Shown: positions 1-5,679 of the stretch, one piece after another
Numbering within the stretch: the stretch's first letter is position 1
Layout: the number at the start of each line of letters is the position of its first letter
NCBI GenBank assembly: GCA_002398825.1
Contig: DHBS01000028.1
Span: 128,025 to 134,098, forward strand
From: Syntrophomonas sp. UBA4922
GTDB taxonomy: Bacteria; Bacillota; Syntrophomonadia; Syntrophomonadales; Syntrophomonadaceae
Length of the DNA: 6,074 bases
Direction of reading: 5' to 3'
Notes under the pieces: model-generated
The model's database searches: none
Seen by the model: only the letters and a program-made list of their open reading frames with translations
Told to the model about the DNA's origin: nothing
Made by a program: the position numbers and the translations under genes

Positions 1-3000
1 ACAGGCAGCAATACCAGGCCTTGCTGGATATAGAGGCCTGCAGCCGGATTTCGCGGTGGTTCAAGGAAAACTACGGGCTGCAGGTGATTTCCCGCGTCAG
101 GTTGCAGGAGAGCCCCCAAGAGAACGGCTCTAAGAATTCTCAAACCCTTATCCCCGCTGCCGAATACCAGGTTTTGAGCTACGACGTCTCCGCCTCAAAA
201 CCCCGCAAAAACGCATCTAGAGGGAAATCCAGAGCCAAAGCCGCCCTGATCAGGATGAGCGACCTGCAGGAAGGCCAGCAGGGCATCAGGGTGGAGGGAC
301 AGATATGGCATAAAGAGATCAAAGCCATCCGCGGCGGGCGCTGCGCGGTGGAATACTATCTCACTGATTATACCGGGAGTGTCATCGTAAAACAATTTCT
401 GGATAAACCTGCAGACGACCATTTACTGATCGATCAATGGATAACGGCCAACGGGGACATACGCTATGACCCTTTTACCCATGAGGCCGTCTTGTTCGCC
501 GCTGCCATTGAAAACATGGAAGCTCCGCAACGCCAGGATCAGGCCCCCGAAAAAAGGGTGGAGCTGCATGTCCATACCAAGATGAGCGCTTTGGACGGAC
601 TGGCGGAGGTGGAACAATTGGTAGCCCGGGCTGCACAGTGGGGCCATCAGGCTATCGCCATCACCGACCATGGCTGTGTGCAGGCCTTCCCGGACGCCTG
701 CCATGCGGCTCAGAAACACCATATCAAGGTCATTTACGGGGTTGAGGCCTACCTCTATGAAAAAGATATCAAAGAACGCGCCTATCATGTCATCATTCTG
801 GCCCGCTCGGCTGAAGGTCTGCGGAATCTGTACCAGTTGATCACCTTGTCTTATCTGCATCATTTTTATAAAAACCGGCCCCGCATCCCCCGGGCCGAAC
901 TTTCCAAATATCGCCGGGGCTTGTTGATCGGCAGCGCCTGTCAGGCCGGAGAGGTGTATCAGGCCTTTTTGAAGGGCTTATCCCGGGAAGAACGGCGCAG
1001 CGTTGCGGAGTTTTACGATTACCTGGAAATACAGCCCCTCAGTAATAATGAATTCTTGATAAACCAGGGTACCTTGCCGGACCGGGAAGCCTTACAGGAG
1101 ATCAATCGCCAGATCATCGCTCTGGCCGCGGAACTGGGCAAACCGGTAGTGGCTACCGGGGATGTGCATGTTCTGGAGCCGCATGACGGCATCTTGCGCA
1201 CTATCATTCAAGCCGGTCAGGGTTATGATGACGCTGAGTCCGATCACCCCCTGTATTTGCGCACCACCGAGGAGATGCTGGCCGAGTTCGCCTATTTGGG
1301 CGACGAACTGGCCCGGCAGGTGGTTGTTGAAGGCCCCAACCAGATCAACGCCATGGTGGAAATGGTGCAGCCGGTACCGGACGGTTTTTATCCGCCCCAG
1401 ATTGAAAGTGCCGGGGAAGAGATCACCGCCCTGGCCTGGGAGCGCGTCAGGGAACTCTATGGTCAGGTGCTTCCCGAGGTGGTGGAAAGCCGCATCAAGA
1501 AAGAACTGTACTCCATCACCGAGCACGGTTTCAGCGTCTTATATCTGATCGCCCATAAGCTGGTACAGAAATCCAATCAGGATGGTTATGTGGTCGGTTC
1601 ACGAGGTTCGGTGGGATCGTCTCTGGTAGCCTATCTGACTGGGATCACAGAGATAAACCCCTTGGCTCCCCATTATTTATGCCCGGATTGCGCTTATTCG
1701 GAATTCGTCGCCGCCGGTTTCTCCTGCGGGGCCGACCTGCCTGATAAAAACTGTCCCTGCTGCGGAAGGGAATTATTGAGGGATGGTTTTGACATCCCCT
1801 TTGAAACCTTCCTGGGATTTGAAGGTGACAAGGTGCCGGATATTGACCTCAATTTTTCAGGAGAATACCAATCCAGGGCCCATCAGTATGTAGAGGAACT
1901 TTTCGGCAGCGAAAACGTTTTTCGCGCCGGTACGGTTTCCACCATCGCTACCAAAACCGCCTTCGGATTTGTCAAAAAATACAGCGAAGAACGGGATCTC
2001 AGCTACAAAAACTCGGAGATCAACCGCCTGGTCAAGGGGATCACCGGGGTTCGAAAGACCACCGGCCAGCATCCCGGGGGCCTGATTGTGGTTCCAAAGG
2101 ATCGTGATATACTGGAGTTTACCCCCTTGCAGCATCCCGCCGACAACAAAGATTCGGGCATTATCACCACCCACTTTGAATACCACGCCATCGGGGATCA
2201 GCTGGTGAAACTGGATATACTCGGCCACGATGATCCCACTGTCATCAAGGAACTCGAGGACTTGACCGGAGTAAAGGCCGCTACCGTCAGAATGGGCGAC
2301 AAGACCACCATGCAGATTTTTTCCGGGCTTGAGCCTCTGAGCCTGGAGCCCGAAGTTATTAACAGCACTGTGGGCACCTTCGGCATTCCCGAGTTTGGCA
2401 CCCGCTTCGTGCGGCAGATTCTGGAGACTACCCGGCCGTCCACGATGTCTGAATTGATCAGGATATGCGGGCTTTCCCACGGCACCGACGTATGGCTGAA
2501 CAATGCCCAGGAACTGGTGCAGTCCGGGGTGGCGCAGCTCAATGATGTTATTTGCACCCGTGATGATATCATGCTTTACCTGATTCAGTTGGGGATGGAC
2601 CCTCAAAAAGCCTTTAAGATCATGGAAAAGGTGCGCAAGGGCAAAGGGGTCAACCGGGAAGAAGAGGAGCAGATGCTGTCCTGTTTTACCCCTTCCTGGT
2701 ATGTCGACTCCTGCCGTAAGATCAAGTACATGTTCCCCAAAGCGCACGCGGCCGCCTATGTGACCATGGCCTTCCGCATCGCTTTCTACAAAGTGCATTA
2801 CCCGCTGGCCTTTTACGCCAGCTTTTTCAGTGTTCGGGCCGAGGATTTCGAGGCCGAGACCATGCTGGGAGGCTACCAGTTTATACAGAAGCGGATCCAG
2901 GAGATTGAGAAACAAGGCATGAAGGCCAGCGCCAAAGACAAGAAACTCCTGCCCTACCTGGAGGTGGCCCTGGAAATGTATGCGCGCGGCTTCTGCTTTT

Positions 3001-3260
3001 ACCCCGTGGATATCTATAAGTCTCATGCCATCAAGTTCCAGGTGCAGGGAGATGGATTGTTGATGCCCTTTTCGGCCCTGCCTAACGTGGGGGCTGCAGC
3101 TGCGCAGAGCATCGTCAGGCTTCGCGGGGAAACCCCCTTCCTGTCGGTGGAGGAATTGCAGATGCGTACTCATATGAATAAAACCACTCTGGAGATGCTG
3201 AGAAAATACGGCTGCCTGGAAGGCCTGCCCGAGAGCGCCCAGTTGAACCTTTTTGCCTGA
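1..3260 (+). CDS. polC: DNA polymerase III alpha subunit, PolC type, lacking the internal exonuclease domain (5' partial)
   Basis: Replicative DNA polymerase of low-GC Gram-positive bacteria, acting at the fork with the beta clamp. The frame is open from the window edge (first whole codon at 3), so the true start lies upstream; the TTG at 21 is internal. By recalled B. subtilis PolC, roughly 180 N-terminal residues are missing. Visible in order: end of the N-terminal domain; OB fold (about 265-525); PHP domain (about 555-1180), with HVH at 567-575, TDHG at 663-674 and DVH at 1161-1169; GSRGSVGS at 1596-1619; a four-Cys zinc module (Cys codons at 1680, 1689, 1752, 1761; Cys 1758 adjacent); catalytic Asp codons at 1839 and 1845 (PDIDLNFS) and 2214 (KLDILG); KAHAAAY near 2740; and a C-terminal clamp-binding QLNLF at 3240-3254 followed by one Ala. 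The DEDDh exonuclease that normally splits the PHP domain is absent: GVEAYL is followed within about ten residues by YHVIIL. Identity is certain. The exonuclease loss rests on comparison with remembered homologues. Confidence 0.97.
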   Translation, partial: RQQYQALLDIEACSRISRWFKENYGLQVISRVRLQESPQENGSKNSQTLIPAAEYQVLSYDVSASKPRKNASRGKSRAKAALIRMSDLQEGQQGIRVEGQIWHKEIKAIRGGRCAVEYYLTDYTGSVIVKQFLDKPADDHLLIDQWITANGDIRYDPFTHEAVLFAAAIENMEAPQRQDQAPEKRVELHVHTKMSALDGLAEVEQLVARAAQWGHQAIAITDHGCVQAFPDACHAAQKHHIKVIYGVEAYLYEKDIKERAYHVIILARSAEGLRNLYQLITLSYLHHFYKNRPRIPRAELSKYRRGLLIGSACQAGEVYQAFLKGLSREERRSVAEFYDYLEIQPLSNNEFLINQGTLPDREALQEINRQIIALAAELGKPVVATGDVHVLEPHDGILRTIIQAGQGYDDAESDHPLYLRTTEEMLAEFAYLGDELARQVVVEGPNQINAMVEMVQPVPDGFYPPQIESAGEEITALAWERVRELYGQVLPEVVESRIKKELYSITEHGFSVLYLIAHKLVQKSNQDGYVVGSRGSVGSSLVAYLTGITEINPLAPHYLCPDCAYSEFVAAGFSCGADLPDKNCPCCGRELLRDGFDIPFETFLGFEGDKVPDIDLNFSGEYQSRAHQYVEELFGSENVFRAGTVSTIATKTAFGFVKKYSEERDLSYKNSEINRLVKGITGVRKTTGQHPGGLIVVPKDRDILEFTPLQHPADNKDSGIITTHFEYHAIGDQLVKLDILGHDDPTVIKELEDLTGVKAATVRMGDKTTMQIFSGLEPLSLEPEVINSTVGTFGIPEFGTRFVRQILETTRPSTMSELIRICGLSHGTDVWLNNAQELVQSGVAQLNDVICTRDDIMLYLIQLGMDPQKAFKIMEKVRKGKGVNREEEEQMLSCFTPSWYVDSCRKIKYMFPKAHAAAYVTMAFRIAFYKVHYPLAFYASFFSVRAEDFEAETMLGGYQFIQKRIQEIEKQGMKASAKDKKLLPYLEVALEMYARGFCFYPVDIYKSHAIKFQVQGDGLLMPFSALPNVGAAAAQSIVRLRGETPFLSVEELQMRTHMNKTTLEMLRKYGCLEGLPESAQLNLFA

Positions 3261-3286
3261 GGGCGGGGCGAGCCCGGCCGCCGCGA

Positions 3287-3300
3287 TTTAGAACTCTAAA
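3287..3300. repeat. Short palindrome just upstream of the rimP promoter
   Basis: TTTAGA and TCTAAA form a perfect 6-bp inverted repeat around a 2-bp AC centre, ending five bases before the predicted -35 hexamer. The position suits a protein-binding operator. As RNA it would make only a weak 5-bp hairpin with an AACT loop. I do not recognise it as a known operator, and an AT-rich palindrome of this length can occur by chance. Confidence 0.3.
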
Positions 3301-3305
3301 GCAGC

Positions 3306-3335
3306 TTGAATAGAATTGAGAAATTGTGTTATACT
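3306..3335 (+). promoter_or_regulatory. Sigma-A-type promoter for the rimP-nusA-ylxR-ylxQ-infB operon
   Basis: A -35-like TTGAAT (3306-3311) and a -10 TATACT (3330-3335) are separated by 18 bases, in an AT-rich patch unlike the flanking coding DNA. Transcription should start near 3341-3343, giving an untranslated leader of about 95 bases before rimP. It is the best promoter match in the only sizeable gap of the window and is placed to drive the whole downstream operon. The start site is inferred, not observed. Confidence 0.65.
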
Positions 3336-3365
3336 CTTAATGAGCTGGTAATAGTTTGGTTTCAT

Positions 3366-3390
3366 GAGTGGGTTCTTGCCCACTTTTTCT
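3366..3390 (+). terminator. Intrinsic terminator-like hairpin in the rimP leader, probable attenuator
   Basis: AGTGGG (3367-3372) pairs with CCCACT (3379-3384); a U-G pair (3373 with 3378) closes a four-base TCTT loop and a G-U pair extends the base. The 3' arm runs into a T-tract interrupted by C at 3389. The hairpin is short and the tract imperfect, features associated with terminators that need NusA. It lies about 25 bases after the predicted start site and before rimP, so it may attenuate the operon as well as stop polC read-through. In B. subtilis the rimP (ylxS)-nusA leader is reported to carry a NusA-dependent attenuator; equivalence here is inferred from position and form. Confidence 0.6.
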
Positions 3391-3394
3391 ATTG

Positions 3395-3400
3395 TATAAT
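3395..3400 (+). promoter_or_regulatory. Possible second -10 element upstream of rimP
   Basis: A perfect TATAAT lies between the hairpin and the rimP Shine-Dalgarno. No good -35 sits at 16-18 bases upstream; TTCTTG at 3373-3378 is a poor match, and the extended -10 TGn is absent. If active, it would give a short leader that bypasses the hairpin. Low confidence. Confidence 0.2.
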
Positions 3401-3436
3401 GCCAAACTAAGGCTCTTAAGATGCGGAGGAAAAGGG

Positions 3437-3892
3437 ATGAACATGAATAAGGCCGCCCTTTTGGAAAGCCTGGTGGCAGAACCCCTGGCCAAATTGGGAT
3501 TGGAGCTGGTGGAAATTGAGTATAAGCGTGAAGACGGCGACCGCATCCTGCGGATATTTATCGACCGCGAAGAGGGTGTGGATTTAGAGTCCTGCAGCGC
3601 AGCCAGCCGCGCAGTGAAGGATCTCGTCGACGAAGCCCAGGTAGAATACGACCATATGGAAGTTTCCTCGCCGGGACTGGACCGGGTCATAAAAACCGAC
3701 CGGGACCTGCTGCGCTTTAAGGGGGCGCGAATCAAGGTCAAGACCCTGCAGGCTTATTCCGGACCACGCAAGATTATCGGTGTTTTACAGGGCTTTACTG
3801 AAGAGAAAATCAGCCTGTTAAACCAGGATGATAACCTGGTCGACATACCGCGCGACATGATCTCGATAATCAGGTTGAAACCAGACTTTTAG
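3437..3892 (+). CDS. rimP: Ribosome maturation factor RimP
   Basis: RimP (YlxS/YhbC family) assists maturation of the 30S ribosomal subunit in the cytoplasm. The 151-residue product has the usual length and two-domain form: an alpha/beta N-terminal domain (about 1-83), with LELVEIEY and the hallmark VSSPGLDRVIKT at about 76-87, then an SH3/Sm-like C-terminal domain (about 92-151) ending in IPRDMISIIRLKP. The ATG at 3437 is chosen because GGAGGA at 3425-3430 lies six bases upstream; the nearby ATG at 3443 is possible. An in-frame GTG at 3368 lies inside the leader hairpin and is unlikely. It is the first gene of the operon and is followed 13 bases later by nusA, whose Shine-Dalgarno directly abuts the rimP stop codon. 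Confidence 0.95.
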   Translation: MNMNKAALLESLVAEPLAKLGLELVEIEYKREDGDRILRIFIDREEGVDLESCSAASRAVKDLVDEAQVEYDHMEVSSPGLDRVIKTDRDLLRFKGARIKVKTLQAYSGPRKIIGVLQGFTEEKISLLNQDDNLVDIPRDMISIIRLKPDF

Positions 3893-3905
3893 AGGAGGAA
3901 GCACC

Positions 3906-5066
3906 ATGTCCAATGAGTTGATTCAAGCCTTAAATGAGATAGAGCGGGAACGGGGGATTCCCAAGCTGGCTCTTATAGAAGCAATAAAATCAGCTTTAAA
4001 TACCGCCTATAAGAAAAATTTTGGCGTGGCCCAAAACGTAAGCGTGGATTTCGATGAAATGAACGGGGATGTGCACGTTTACTCGCAAAAAAAAGTGGTC
4101 GAAAAGGTCGAAGACACCCGTCTGGAAATACAATTGGATGAAGCCCTGGAGTTGTATCCCGACTGCCAGGTTGAAGATATGGTCTATGTAGAGGCCACAC
4201 CAACCAATTTTGGGCGGATCGCCGCGCAAACCGCCAAGCAAGTGGTGATCCAAAAGCTGCGCGAAGCCGAACGCAGCTTGATCTATCAGGAATTCCGGGA
4301 GCGCGAGGGCGAAATCGTAACCGGCACGGTGCAGCGCATCGAAGCCAAAACCGCTTATGTGAATCTGGGCCGAACCGAAGGCATCATGCTGCCCTCTGAT
4401 CAAATCGGCGGGGAGAGGTATGAGGTTGGTCAACGCATCAAAGCCTATATATACGAGGTAAAGGACACCCCCAAGGGGCCTAACATCTTCGTATCCAGGT
4501 CGCATCCTTTTTTCTTAAAAAGACTGTTCGAATTAGAGGTGCCGGAAATCTATGACGGCATCGTAGAGATTCGCACCATTGCGCGGGAGGCAGGTTCCAG
4601 GTCCAAGATCTCGGTGCATTCTTATGACGAGAAGGTTGACCCGGTAGGGGCCTGTGTGGGTCCCAGAGGCTTTCGGGTGCAGAATGTGGTGTCCGAGCTG
4701 GGCGGAGAAAAAATTGATATAATCAGGTATGATAAGGATCCAAAGCGTTTCATCGCCAATGCCTTGAGCCCGTCCAAGGTCTTGAATGTCATACCCAATG
4801 AGGAAGAGAAGGTAGCCCGGGTTATCGTACCCGATTACCAGCTCTCGCTGGCCATCGGCAAGGAGGGCCAGAACGCCCGTTTGGCCGCCAAGCTGACTGG
4901 CTGGAAGGTCGACATCAAGAATGAAAGCCAGTATCTGGCCGAAATAGAGGAATTGGGCGCAGACCTGGAGCAAGAGGACGAATTCGAAGAATATGGCGAG
5001 GACCAGGAACAAGAAGCCGAATTTGATGATGATGCGGAGAACGATGAATATGGCCAGGATGCGTAA
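3906..5066 (+). CDS. nusA: Transcription termination/antitermination factor NusA
   Basis: NusA binds RNA polymerase and nascent RNA, promoting pausing and hairpin-dependent termination. The 386-residue product has an RNA polymerase-binding N-terminal domain (1 to about 130), an S1 domain (about 134-200, GTVQRIEAKTAYVNLG), KH1 (about 230-280, with GACVGPRGFRVQNV) and KH2 (about 305-340, with LAIGKEGQNARLAAKLTGW). The E. coli-type C-terminal acidic repeat domains are absent, as usual in Firmicutes. Instead residues 345-386 form an acidic tail with 22 Asp/Glu and no Lys or Arg. The start follows AGGAGG (3893-3898) at a seven-base spacing. The S1-KH1 linker reads SRSHPFFLKRLFE, where many homologues, as I recall them, have SRTHPxLLKRLFE. 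The 3' end overlaps ylxR, suggesting translational coupling. NusA may regulate its own operon through the upstream hairpin. Confidence 0.97.
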   Translation: MSNELIQALNEIERERGIPKLALIEAIKSALNTAYKKNFGVAQNVSVDFDEMNGDVHVYSQKKVVEKVEDTRLEIQLDEALELYPDCQVEDMVYVEATPTNFGRIAAQTAKQVVIQKLREAERSLIYQEFREREGEIVTGTVQRIEAKTAYVNLGRTEGIMLPSDQIGGERYEVGQRIKAYIYEVKDTPKGPNIFVSRSHPFFLKRLFELEVPEIYDGIVEIRTIAREAGSRSKISVHSYDEKVDPVGACVGPRGFRVQNVVSELGGEKIDIIRYDKDPKRFIANALSPSKVLNVIPNEEEKVARVIVPDYQLSLAIGKEGQNARLAAKLTGWKVDIKNESQYLAEIEELGADLEQEDEFEEYGEDQEQEAEFDDDAENDEYGQDA

Positions 5067-5325
5067 ACTCCCGCTGCGCATGTGTGTGGGATGCCGGGAA
5101 ATGAAAATAAAAAAAGAACTGATTCGTATAGTCAGGTCGCCGGATGGTGAGATTGTGGTGGACAGCACCGGAAAAAAGGCCGGCCGCGGGGCTTATATTT
5201 GCCCTGACCTGCAGTGCTTTAATAAAGCGGTTAAGTCCAAAAGCATCCATAAGGCCCTGGAACATGATATCCCTGCAGAGGTTCTGGCTGCGATAGAAGC
5301 CAAAATTGCGGGGATGAATTCGTAA
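5050..5325 (+). CDS. ylxR: YlxR family RNA-binding protein (RnpM, RNase P modulator)
   Basis: A small basic protein (91 residues from this start) with the YlxR/DUF448 core: PLRMCVGCREMKIKKELIRIVR, DGEIVVD, the hallmark GRGAYICP and the alpha-helical end. The B. subtilis member binds RNase P RNA and is reported to modulate RNase P (RnpM); it has also been linked to transcriptional regulation. The start is ambiguous. ATG 5050 is ten bases after GGAG (5036-5039); ATG 5059 gives the more usual short N-terminus (88 residues) but has poor spacing; ATG 5044 is too close. All three overlap the end of nusA in another frame, so translation is probably coupled. Four cysteines (CVGC and CPDLQC) could form a metal site. 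The family call is firm, the exact role here is by homology. Confidence 0.9.
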   Translation: MARMRKLPLRMCVGCREMKIKKELIRIVRSPDGEIVVDSTGKKAGRGAYICPDLQCFNKAVKSKSIHKALEHDIPAEVLAAIEAKIAGMNS

Positions 5326-5333
5326 GGATGTGA
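5323..5333 (+). promoter_or_regulatory. Extended Shine-Dalgarno for the TTG start of ylxQ
   Basis: TAAGGATGTGA matches the extended anti-Shine-Dalgarno complement TAAGGAGGTGA at 10 of 11 positions, with its core seven bases before the TTG at 5338. It includes the ylxR stop codon. This decides the ylxQ start: the stop at 5323 is in the ylxQ frame, and no ATG or GTG in that frame lies between it and the TTG. Confidence 0.7.
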
Positions 5334-5337
5334 GGTA

Positions 5338-5679
5338 TTGCTCAAATTGTATAACCTGCTGGGTCTGGCCATGAGATCGGGAGCGGTTTCATCGGGGGCT
5401 ATGGCAGTAAAGAATAGTCTGCTTCGTAATCGAGCCTATTTATTGATCATGAGTAGCGATATATCTGAAAAGACCAAAGAATCCCTGGTAGCCTGGTGTG
5501 AGAAGCAGAACATCCCCTGGTTGGCGGGGGGCGATAAGTATCGCCTCGGCAATGCGGTGGGCAAGGCTTATCGGGTAGCGGTGACAGTAAATGACGAAGG
5601 CATAGCCAGGCAAATATTAAAAGTCTATGCTGCGGGAGATGAGCCAAATACGACGGGGGTGGTTGAATGGCCAAAGTAA
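5338..5679 (+). CDS. ylxQ: L7Ae-family ribosomal-like RNA-binding protein YlxQ
   Basis: Small RNA-binding protein of the L7Ae/L30e/Gadd45 fold (rplGA or YlxQ in Bacilli), a family that recognises kink-turns in RNA. The 113-residue product shows LLGLAMRSGAVSSGAMAVKN (about 7-26, the RNA-binding region), the core strand AYLLIMSSDISEKTK (33-47) and LGNAVGKAYRVAVTV (70-84). It is slightly longer than the roughly 100-residue B. subtilis protein because of a C-terminal extension, AAGDEPNTTGVVEWPK. The TTG start at 5338 is supported by the upstream in-frame stop, the strong extended Shine-Dalgarno and alignment of the conserved N-terminus; the next ATG (5371) would delete conserved residues. Its last 13 bases overlap infB. 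The RNA partner is unknown. Confidence 0.9.
   Translation: MLKLYNLLGLAMRSGAVSSGAMAVKNSLLRNRAYLLIMSSDISEKTKESLVAWCEKQNIPWLAGGDKYRLGNAVGKAYRVAVTVNDEGIARQILKVYAAGDEPNTTGVVEWPK
5655..5661 (+). promoter_or_regulatory. Ribosome binding site of infB inside ylxQ
   Basis: GGGGGTG resembles GGAGGTG with one A-to-G change that can still pair by wobble, and its five-base core is seven bases from the ATG at 5667. It lies within ylxQ, so infB translation is likely coupled to passage of ribosomes through ylxQ. Confidence 0.5.

Larger units (their letters stand above)
3336..3420 (+). promoter_or_regulatory. Structured 5' leader of the rimP operon, nested inverted repeats
   Basis: Complementary arms enclose the terminator-like hairpin. 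TAGTTTGGT (3352-3360) pairs with GCCAAACTA (3401-3409) over nine positions, with one G-U at the inner end. Outside it, GAGC (3342-3345) pairs with GCTC (3412-3415), and CTTAA (3336-3340) with TTAAG (3416-3420) across a one-base bulge. The CTTAA arm probably lies upstream of the predicted start site, so it would only be in RNA reading through from polC. The 3' arm ends five bases before the rimP Shine-Dalgarno. A folded cis-acting leader is inferred; I cannot name an RNA family. Confidence 0.42.

Noticed and set aside
21..23. TTG at 21 as the polC start
   Set aside because: The frame is open to the window edge, no Shine-Dalgarno is present, and the sequence aligns with the interior of the PolC N-terminal region.
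1162..1548. Alternate-frame + strand ORF in polC
   Set aside because: It overlaps conserved PolC sequence in another frame and its Trp/Arg/Pro-rich product looks like a frame shadow.
1857..3173. Long antisense frame (438 codons) within polC
   Set aside because: It lies wholly opposite a conserved polymerase gene, its product shows no recognisable domain, and such frames are common opposite biased coding DNA.
3261..3282. GC-rich hairpin directly after the polC stop as an intrinsic terminator
   Set aside because: GGCGG and CCGCC can pair but the stem is interrupted, competing registers exist and no T-tract follows.
3288..3314. CIRCE-like HrcA operator
   Set aside because: TTAGAACTC matches one CIRCE half-site at eight of nine positions, but the second half (GAGTGCTAA after nine bases) is absent.
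3336..3420. Inverted-repeat mobile element (MITE) between polC and rimP
   Set aside because: There is no flanking target-site duplication, the region is short and unique in the window, and the repeats fit a leader RNA better.
3368..3436. Upstream GTG start extending rimP by 23 codons
   Set aside because: The GTG lies inside the terminator-like hairpin, has no Shine-Dalgarno, and the added residues do not resemble RimP; ATG 3437 has a well-spaced GGAGGA.
4993..5049. ylxR starting at 4993
   Set aside because: The added residues are the shifted-frame reading of the nusA acidic tail and are not part of the YlxR family.
4533..5168. Antisense frame (211 codons) opposite nusA and ylxR
   Set aside because: Its apparent hydrophobic and Ile/Phe-rich content comes from reading the complement of acidic codons; no start signal or domain supports it.
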